A stretch of 64,000 nucleotides of DNA, from positions 1 to 64,000 of the forward strand of contig CAKQYA010000014.1 in the NCBI GenBank assembly GCA_934293005.1, read 5' to 3'. Under the pieces are notes generated by a model. That model searched no databases and was not told the DNA's origin. It saw only the letters and a program-made list of their open reading frames with translations. The position numbers and the translations under genes are program-made. Source of the DNA: an uncultured Bacteroidaceae bacterium (GTDB lineage Bacteria > Bacteroidota > Bacteroidia > Bacteroidales > Bacteroidaceae). Positions within the stretch are counted from its first letter, which is position 1. Every line of letters starts with the position of its first letter. Of the stretch, positions 58,901 to 64,000 are shown piece by piece.

Positions 58901-59164
58901 GCTCGCTTCTCTGACCGCTGGATTGAGGACGGCTCTTATCTCAAGCTCAAGAACGTGACACTCTCTTACAGAGTGCCTGTGCAGAACGAATATCTGCAGG
59001 GCATCACTCTTTGGGCTGCTGCCAACAATCTCTTCACACTGTCCAAGTATCTGGGATGCGACCCAGAGGTGTCATGCCAGAATGGAGTGCTCTATCAGGG
59101 CATCGACGCTGGTTATCTCACTTCAGGACGCAGCTTCCATCTTGGTGTAAAGATTAACCTCTAA
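55910..59164 (+). CDS. SusC/RagA-type TonB-dependent outer-membrane transporter (second copy)
   Basis: The 1,084-residue protein has a signal peptide (ending AVAQ), a Lys/Ala-rich linker (QKAKKTKKAKSYP) and a carboxypeptidase-D-like domain (VEVKGKVVDAVTGEPLAGAQ). A divergent plug follows with SMFINGINSLNSNAQPLVIL, DGVVFDQMYDSQMLHTGYYN and ESVEVLKNGTAIYGAKAANG. The start is either 55910, overlapping the previous stop as ATGA, or Met3 at 55916. The end RSFHLGVKINL is a typical last strand. Its plug and linker differ clearly from the first SusC, so the two transporters are not recent duplicates and probably handle different ligands. Confidence 0.95.
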   Translation: MIMQHFNKYGIAALMFFLGTALPAVAQDDVQDEVATEVPAQKAKKTKKAKSYPTVEVKGKVVDAVTGEPLAGAQLQAFNNKYYTAMADENGEFTIKVPKFVTAISVHLEGYNLNNVALAGRTQGITVPLQSNLLRGDYQFAQNANQSSSTQDFANTTALTIDQEIQNKLGSDVRAIQRSANPAQGLSMFINGINSLNSNAQPLVILDGVVFDQMYDSQMLHTGYYNNLLQGVNINDIESVEVLKNGTAIYGAKAANGVIVIKTKRCNSMATRIDVNVSAGVELTPKTYDLMNAGEYRAFASQMLKTTDTKLTDFKFLNNDPNYYYYNMYHNNTDWNDEVTREAWTQNYGIAIQGGDDIAQYNLSVGYVDSKSTLKKNDMQRFTVRFNTDINLNKWFYTKFDASYTNVVRDLRSDGWESNQNFLELASPGALANIKAPFLSPYDFSTDGKVSTYLSDADDYLKEVLGTKASLANPVAINETGERKNKNHADCTMVNVAITPTWQPSKDFSLSERFSYSMQNIDEHYFTPIIGMPSFQKEGFPNKTDNSKNNYFSRHNAVFSDTRATWQILSNGPHVLSVFGGVRFMNDTYSASYVYSDNTGSDKTPNTGSTNIVLNGTNINWRSLSYYANADYNFQEKYYLTGQLSMETSSRFGKEADGGIKMFGVAWALFPSIQGSWVLSNEKWFKPNRGVNMLKLTAGFESTGNDAIDNSATLTYLAAGSLLGKGTTSLALGNIGNPELRWETTNRFNVGVEGNFLNNRLNLRANYFNSKTTNLIALGTLAYVAGLNDYYTNDGELKNQGFDAAFNAKLVNEKNFKFELGASVGHYKNELTKLPQGKQSFETSMYGGTVLTKVGCPVGVFYGYKTDGVYATSDDASADGKYILDDAKNPVYFKAGDMNFVDKDGNGEINENDRYIIGDPNPDIYGNINMKFHFGQNWTLSTNFNYSLGNDIYNYERSVLESGSRFINQTKAMNRHWIAEGQVTDIPQITYDDPMGNARFSDRWIEDGSYLKLKNVTLSYRVPVQNEYLQGITLWAAANNLFTLSKYLGCDPEVSCQNGVLYQGIDAGYLTSGRSFHLGVKINL

Positions 59165-59176
59165 TATGTACGTAAT

Positions 59177-61303
59177 ATGAAATTGAAATCAATCATAGCA
59201 TGTGGCGCGATCCTACTCGGGGTAGGATCAGCCACTACATCCTGCGAGGATATGTTCACTCCAGACAATGCTCTTGTGTCTACTGAACTCGCTCCAAAAG
59301 ATACCCTCTATCACTTCATGGGTATCGTGAAGAATATGCAGAAACTGGCCGACCGCACTGTCTTGCTTGGTGAGATACGTGCAGACCTCGTGGATCTTGA
59401 CCCTCTTCATTCTTCTGCATATCTTCAGGAACTCAAGTCAAACAACATCTCAGCTGACAATCCTTACAACAAGCCTGCTGACTATTATGCAGTCATCAAC
59501 AACTGCAACGTGTTCCTCTCTACTGTTGACAGCCTGAAGAACTCGCAGGGCACTCGCAAATATTTTGAAAAGGAGATATGCTCAATCAAGTGTTTCCGCG
59601 CATGGTGCTACCTTGAACTTGTGAAGAACTATGGCAAGGTGCCTCTCGTCACAGAGCCTGTGCTCGAATCAGATAAGGCTGAAGACATTGTCAAGTCGGG
59701 AAATCTCTCTGACATGGCTTCCGTATTGACTTTCTGCATCAACGATTTGGAAAAATACCAGTATATGGATGAAAACCAAGAGTTGCGTCAGAAGTATGGG
59801 TCTGAGACGTATGCTGGAATACAATATGCATACCTTTCCCTTCCTGTGCGTATTGTGTTGGCCGAACTCTACTTGTGGAGAGGCTCTTATACCAACAGCC
59901 AGAGCGACTATATCAATGCCATCCGTTTATATCACGACTATTTCACATTCCCTAAGGAGGAAAGAGGCACAGGAATAAGAAATGCGGAATGGATGGATAA
60001 ATCGTTTGATGTCGCAAGTGATTCCTATAGCAGCAGTTCCTACTTTGGCGCATCCTTTAAAAAAGATGTGTCTGAAGCTGTGATAGCTATGGATACTACC
60101 TCGTATTATGGCAATTATGCAGATGTGAATGCTGTGTTCAATTCCACATACCGCAATAGCTATTATCCTGCAGCTGTTCCATCTCAGCGCATGAGAGACA
60201 TTTCGACAAGCCAGCTCTATTGCTTTTATCAATACAGCGAACTTTCAGATCCGATTCTTGAGTATGGCAGCTCTGATGAGAATGCATATCCAAAGAAGGT
60301 GATGAAGGGTGATTTGCGTTACAATTCAATATACAGCCAGAAGAGCAATTTTGCAGAAAGCAAGTATAACAGCAGTCTTAGTCCGGTCCTTTACAACATA
60401 TCTAAATATGGTTCAGCTAAGAATGACCAAAAGCTTTCTTACATACCTCTTTATCGCTTGCCAATCTTGTATCTGCACCTTGCAGAGGCTCTCAACCGCG
60501 CAGGCTTCCCTGAGACAGCATTTGCTATCTTGAAGTATGGCATTTCTTACTATACTCTCAATGACCGAAGCATAATCTCGCAGGATGAGTTTGACCGTCT
60601 TTGCGAAATCAAGTCGAACGGATTCTCTCTCTCTGAGCCACGCTACACTGGCGACATGAGCGCAAAGGCAAACTCAACATTCGTCATCTGGCCATCAACA
60701 GTGTTCTACACTCTAAACAAGGGCGCAGGCGACAAAAAGTTGGTTGATGCTGGCGCATCTATTTGCCAGTATGGAATCCACTCGTTTGGTTCTGGCGACA
60801 CTGAATATAATGAGTATTATGAAATTGACGATGAAGCCACAAAAGCAAATCTGAAAGTGCTTGAGGCTCTTCCTGACACAGTGGAGCTTCCAAAGAATTT
60901 CGCCACAGCAGAGGACAGCGCAGCATGGCTCGCTTCGAAGGCTATATACGATGCAGTAGTGGCAAGCAATGCTGCCAAGACTGCTGACAACATAGCTTAT
61001 CTCGCCACTCCAGAGGTGCGCGCTAAGCGACAGGCTCATGTGGCTCGTCTCCTCCTTGAGGAAGAAGCTCTTGAGGGTGCGTATGAGGGTCACCGCTTCT
61101 ATGACATCATGCGTTACCAGATGCAGGAGAAGGGTGGTGAAGGCATCGGAACTACCATCACTATGCCTGACTTCTACGCCACTGAAAAGGTGAAGGGATA
61201 TGACAAGGAAACTAACCAATATGTTGAGACTGACCAGCTGAAATATGGCAAGACTGACAACATGGAGGGCAAACCTTGGTATCTCGCCCTGCCAAAAAGA
61301 TAA
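59177..61303 (+). CDS. SusD/RagB-type lipoprotein (second copy)
   Basis: The 708-residue lipoprotein has its lipid Cys in GSATTSC, followed by EDMFTPDNALVSTELAPKDT. Helical SusD segments include LLGEIRADLVDLDPLHSSAY, YAVINNCNVFLSTVDSLKNS, KCFRAWCYLELVKNYGKVPL and YRLPILYLHLAEALNRAGFP. The C-terminal EEEALEGAYEGHRFYDIMRY matches the usual ...E.ayEGhRfyDL-R motif. It is 12 bp after susC and ends the locus. It is longer than the first SusD and lacks that protein's acidic insertion. Confidence 0.95.
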   Translation: MKLKSIIACGAILLGVGSATTSCEDMFTPDNALVSTELAPKDTLYHFMGIVKNMQKLADRTVLLGEIRADLVDLDPLHSSAYLQELKSNNISADNPYNKPADYYAVINNCNVFLSTVDSLKNSQGTRKYFEKEICSIKCFRAWCYLELVKNYGKVPLVTEPVLESDKAEDIVKSGNLSDMASVLTFCINDLEKYQYMDENQELRQKYGSETYAGIQYAYLSLPVRIVLAELYLWRGSYTNSQSDYINAIRLYHDYFTFPKEERGTGIRNAEWMDKSFDVASDSYSSSSYFGASFKKDVSEAVIAMDTTSYYGNYADVNAVFNSTYRNSYYPAAVPSQRMRDISTSQLYCFYQYSELSDPILEYGSSDENAYPKKVMKGDLRYNSIYSQKSNFAESKYNSSLSPVLYNISKYGSAKNDQKLSYIPLYRLPILYLHLAEALNRAGFPETAFAILKYGISYYTLNDRSIISQDEFDRLCEIKSNGFSLSEPRYTGDMSAKANSTFVIWPSTVFYTLNKGAGDKKLVDAGASICQYGIHSFGSGDTEYNEYYEIDDEATKANLKVLEALPDTVELPKNFATAEDSAAWLASKAIYDAVVASNAAKTADNIAYLATPEVRAKRQAHVARLLLEEEALEGAYEGHRFYDIMRYQMQEKGGEGIGTTITMPDFYATEKVKGYDKETNQYVETDQLKYGKTDNMEGKPWYLALPKR

Positions 61304-61317
61304 TTAGTGGATAGCAC

Positions 61318-61371
61318 TATAATGAACAAAGAAGGATGCTCCAATAGGGGCATCCTTCTTTGTTCATTATA
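61318..61371. terminator. Bidirectional terminator with a perfect 22-bp stem
   Basis: The arm at 61318-61339 pairs perfectly with 61350-61371 around a 10-nt loop (TCCAATAGGG). It contains AACAAAGAAGGATGC and GCATCCTTCTTTGTT, so each strand carries a T-rich 3' arm. It lies between converging susD and gmk. Confidence 0.85.
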
Positions 61372-61544
61372 TTATCCAAAATAGGCTGATGACCAATCAG
61401 GGATTATGAGAATGAAATCTGAAGTGGATTCATTTCTCGCTTTTATTCCTGCATTAACTTCAGTCCTCGGTTGTTTGTGTTATGCTTAACTAATGATGTC
61501 CTGCTGCATGAAGCCAGCTTTGGACATATGAGACAGGCTTGTTT

Positions 61545-62123
61545 TTATTCTGACAAAAAATCTTCAATGAGGGCCTGCACTTCTGTGGAGGCTATTTCAA
61601 GCATGTCGTTGACAACGACCTCATCGAAGTTGTCTGCTTGGCTCAGTTCGTATTTAGCACGTTCTATACGCTGCTCAATCACTTCGGGCTTGTCTGTGGC
61701 ACGTGACACGAGACGACGTTTCAGCTCTTCAATGCTTGGCGGCTGGATGAAGATGCTCAAGGCCCTGTTGCCGTATGCCTTCTTAATGTTCATGGCTCCA
61801 TTTACGTCGACATCGAACATGACGTTCTCTCCTGCGGCAAGCTGCTTGTCTACTTGCGACTTCAGAGTGCCATAGAATGTGTCTTTGTAAACCTCCTCGT
61901 ATTCGAGAAACTCGTCGTTGGCTATCTTTTGACGAAATTCCTCTGGCGAGAGGAAGAAATACTCCACACCATTCTGCTCTGTGCCGCGCGGAGCACGAGA
62001 GGTGGCTGATATGGAGAAGTGAATGTTGAGTTCTTCTGCAGCTCCATCGCCAAGCACGCTGTTGATGATGGTCGACTTGCCCGAACCTGATGGGGCTGCA
62101 ATGATGATAAGTTTTCCTTCCAT
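61545..62123 (-). CDS. gmk: Guanylate kinase
   Basis: Gmk phosphorylates GMP to GDP with ATP, an essential step for GTP and dGTP supply. The 192-residue protein starts MEGKLIIIAAPSGSGKSTII with the P-loop at 11-18. The GMP-binding block is ISATSRAPRGTEQNGVEYFF, then FLEYEEVYKDTFYGT and NVMFDVDVNGAMNIKKAYGN, and the lid region has RRLVSRATDKPEVIEQRIER. It lies 118 bp after yicC on the minus strand, a common pair in Bacteroidetes. nadD, which from memory often follows gmk there, is not next; the neighbour is the convergent susD. Confidence 0.97.
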   Translation of the reverse strand: MEGKLIIIAAPSGSGKSTIINSVLGDGAAEELNIHFSISATSRAPRGTEQNGVEYFFLSPEEFRQKIANDEFLEYEEVYKDTFYGTLKSQVDKQLAAGENVMFDVDVNGAMNIKKAYGNRALSIFIQPPSIEELKRRLVSRATDKPEVIEQRIERAKYELSQADNFDEVVVNDMLEIASTEVQALIEDFLSE

Positions 62124-62241
62124 AGCTCAATTGTTTGGTTCTGATTCTTTATTTGTTGCCCGTGTTAATCTGTATGGCCAGCGTGTTTTCTTATTATTAG
62201 GTGAGATGCATAGCTATGTGAAATGAGCAACTTCTTTAAAT

Positions 62242-63117
62242 TTAAAGGACATTGAGCACCTGCTCTTTTATCTGCTCCAACTCGTCTTTCATCTTCACCA
62301 CGATGTTCTGCATCTCTGCCTGGTTTGACTTTGAGCCTGTGGTGTTGATTTCTCGTCCCATCTCCTGGGCTATGAAGCCAAGTTTCTTGCCTTGGCCGTG
62401 TCCGTCTTCCATGGTTTGGATGAAGTATTTGAGATGGTTGGCGAGGCGCTGCTTCTCTTCGGAGATGTCGAGTTTCTCTATATAGTATATCATCTCTTGC
62501 TCAAGGCGGTTCTTGTCGTAATCGACGCCGAGGCGTTGCTCAAGGGCATCGAGTATGCGCTGGCGAATCTTTTCAGTGCGGTCTTTCTCGAATGGCTCGA
62601 TGGCATGCATGCATTTTTCAATGTTGGCAATCTTTTCGCGGAACTTGTTTGACAGGGCAAGGCCTTCTTGCTTGCGGAAGGCTATGAGTTCGTCAATGGC
62701 GCTCTCGGCTGCATTTCTCGCCACTTGCCATTCCTCGTCGGTGAGTTCTTCCATGTCGGTATGTGCCATCACGTCTGGCATGCGCATGAGGGTGCTGTAC
62801 CAGTCGGAGGGTGCAGGCAGTCCGAGAACTTCCTGCATGTTCTCGATTTGTTTCTTATACTCTGTGACGATGTCGATGTTTATGGTCGAAGCAGTTGCTG
62901 CTGCATCTTTTTCCATCCAGATGACAAAGTCGACTTTGCCGCGCTCCAAACGTTGCTGCAAGAGCTGGCGAATCTCCATCTCTTTCTCGCGGTAGATTGG
63001 CGACACGCGTGTGGTGAGGTCCATTGCTTTGCTGTTGAGCGACTTCACCTCTGCGTGGATTTTCTTTCCTTTGTATTCTACGACGCATTTGCCGTAGCCA
63101 GTCATTGATTGTATCAT
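62242..63117 (-). CDS. yicC: YicC/YloC family endoribonuclease-like protein
   Basis: Members of this family are reported to be endoribonucleases involved in small-RNA turnover in E. coli. The 291-residue protein begins MIQSMTGYGKCVVEYKGKKI, the diagnostic SMTGYG start, followed by AEVKSLNSKAMDLTTRVSPI. The C-terminal DUF1732 part contains LGFIAQEMGREINTTGSKSN and MKDELEQIKEQVLNVL. Length and both ends are normal. It lies upstream of gmk, a frequent pairing. A -7 box (TAACTTTG) is 23 bp before the ATG. Confidence 0.95.
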   Translation of the reverse strand: MIQSMTGYGKCVVEYKGKKIHAEVKSLNSKAMDLTTRVSPIYREKEMEIRQLLQQRLERGKVDFVIWMEKDAAATASTINIDIVTEYKKQIENMQEVLGLPAPSDWYSTLMRMPDVMAHTDMEELTDEEWQVARNAAESAIDELIAFRKQEGLALSNKFREKIANIEKCMHAIEPFEKDRTEKIRQRILDALEQRLGVDYDKNRLEQEMIYYIEKLDISEEKQRLANHLKYFIQTMEDGHGQGKKLGFIAQEMGREINTTGSKSNQAEMQNIVVKMKDELEQIKEQVLNVL

Positions 63118-63139
63118 GATAAAAAAACTGTATTTTCAT

Positions 63140-63147
63140 GCAAAGTT
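63140..63147 (-). promoter_or_regulatory. -7 box of yicC-gmk
   Basis: Minus strand TAACTTTG at 63147-63140, an exact TAnnTTTG match, 23 bp before the yicC ATG at 63117. Confidence 0.55.
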
Positions 63148-63451
63148 AATAAAAAAGAATAAGTAAGTGTGTGTTTGTGTTTCTTTATTTGAGAATCAAG
63201 TCTTTCTTTTCTTGTTATAATACTTATTTGGGGCGTCTTTTACTGTCTTTTGTGATTTTGTGTTTGTTGAACCGAAATATGTCATTAGACTTGAGGCATT
63301 GTTTATTCTTTTTAATCTCGTCTGTGTTTCTCTCATCATTTTGTTTCAGTTCGCATTCCGTCGTCGACAGCTATGCCTTCAATGCATGCTGTTTTCTCTA
63401 TTTCCCGATTGATTTTCACACTAACATGCCATCTATGCCGAAAAATATCGC

Positions 63452-63459
63452 TACCTTTG
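63452..63459 (+). promoter_or_regulatory. -7 box of the asparaginase gene
   Basis: TACCTTTG is an exact TAnnTTTG match 31 bp upstream of the ATG at 63491. No good -33 element is visible. Confidence 0.55.
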
Positions 63460-63490
63460 CGATTAAAACTGAATCAATACGGAAGAAGAA

Positions 63491-64000
63491 ATGAATCACG
63501 CGTTATACACGTCGAAAAAGAAACTCTTGCTCATTTACACGGGGGGAACCATTGGCATGATACGCAACCCTAAGACAGGAGCTCTTGAGACGTTCAATCT
63601 GGACCATCTGCAGAAACATGTGCCAGAGATAAATGAGTTTGATTATGTGATCAATAACATACAGTTTGAGCCGCCTATCGACTCAAGCGACATGACGCCA
63701 CAGCTGTGGGCTAAGATTGCCCGCATCATTGATTCAAATTATGACGATTATGATGGCTTTGTCATTCTGCACGGCACGGACACTATGGCTTATACGGCCA
63801 GCGCACTCAGTTTCATGCTGGAGAATTTGGCCAAGCCTGTCATTCTCACAGGAAGCCAGCTGCCTATAGGAGTGCTGCGCACAGATGGCAAAGAGAATCT
63901 GCTCACTGCCATCGAACTGGCTGCTGCGCAGGATGAGACAGGGCATCCTATGGTGCCGGAGGTGAGTGTGTTCTTTGGGCAGCATCTTTACCGAGGCAAC
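63491..64000 (+). CDS. ansA: Type I L-asparaginase, partial (N-terminal 170 residues)
   Basis: Asparaginase hydrolyses L-asparagine to aspartate and ammonia. The gene runs off the right edge, so only the N-terminal 170 codons are seen. The start MNHALYTSKKKLLLIYTGGT has no signal peptide, which fits a cytoplasmic type I enzyme. The first catalytic Thr lies in YTGGTIGM and the second in FVILHGTDTMAYTASALSFM, where Thr, Asp and later Lys form the active site. ILTGSQLPIGVLRTDGKENL follows, as in the family. A -7 box lies 31 bp upstream of the ATG. Confidence 0.93.
   Translation, partial: MNHALYTSKKKLLLIYTGGTIGMIRNPKTGALETFNLDHLQKHVPEINEFDYVINNIQFEPPIDSSDMTPQLWAKIARIIDSNYDDYDGFVILHGTDTMAYTASALSFMLENLAKPVILTGSQLPIGVLRTDGKENLLTAIELAAAQDETGHPMVPEVSVFFGQHLYRGN

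Larger units (their letters stand above)
63118..63490. other. Divergent promoter gap between yicC and the asparaginase gene
   Basis: No gene was found in 373 bp. The stretch is AT-rich and carries the yicC -7 box at 63147-63140 and the asparaginase -7 box at 63452-63459. A plus-strand frame at 63171-63494 looks like AT-rich low-complexity sequence. Confidence 0.6.

Overview
The window looks like chromosome from a member of the Bacteroidales, most likely a Prevotella-type gut or rumen bacterium. The reasons are two tandem SusC/SusD pairs, lipoproteins whose lipobox Cys is followed by acidic residues, C-terminal tails resembling type IX secretion sorting domains on two glycoside hydrolases, perfect Bacteroidetes-type -7 boxes (TAnnTTTG) in front of many genes, and plant cell-wall enzymes (GH10 xylanase, PL10 pectate lyase, GH43).

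Layout. 1-4.2 kb (mostly minus strand): 5' part of an AAA/DUF4143-type ATPase, a stop-free remnant of an AlbA_2/HATPase-like gene, then proA, proB and a radical-SAM glycyl-radical activase. 4.2-5.3 kb: an Hsp20 gene behind a textbook sigma-54 promoter, then a palindromic repeat array. 5.3-12.6 kb (minus): an LruC-domain lipoprotein, a glycyl radical enzyme whose active-site residues fit trans-4-hydroxy-L-proline dehydratase (HypD), and a GH10 xylanase with CBMs inserted in the catalytic domain. 12.8-20.1 kb (plus): cysteine desulfidase family protein, thioredoxin reductase, DsbD, mannose-6-phosphate isomerase, PL10 pectate lyase and a DUF3467 protein.

21.2-39.5 kb is one long plus-strand block holding the str, S10, spc and alpha ribosomal operons (rpsL to rplQ, with fusA, secY, map, infA and rpoA). 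Two genes under 60 codons, rpmD and rpmJ, are included. Several non-coding gaps inside or in front of the block are rich in hairpins: the rpsL leader, rpsC-rplP, rpsN-rpsH and rpsK-rpsD. The block ends at a strong intrinsic terminator after rplQ.

39.7-42.6 kb encodes a secreted GH43 + LamG enzyme. 43.6-61.3 kb is a seven-gene plus-strand locus: FAS1 lipoprotein, SusC, SusD, FAS1 lipoprotein, FAS1 lipoprotein, SusC, SusD. It has no hydrolase and no regulator and closes with a 22-bp-stem bidirectional terminator. 61.5-64 kb has gmk and yicC on the minus strand and the start of a type I asparaginase on the plus strand.

How the genes connect: HypD makes pyrroline-5-carboxylate, the same intermediate that ProB/ProA make from glutamate, so the activase-proB-proA cluster and hypD form one hydroxyproline/proline module. 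TrxB and DsbD form an electron route from NADPH to the envelope (cytoplasmic thioredoxin not seen here). The most unusual non-coding feature is a family of 22-bp-period palindromic repeats at three intergenic sites (5.2, 20.4 and 42.9 kb), whose core sequence varies between sites while the palindrome and the period are kept.
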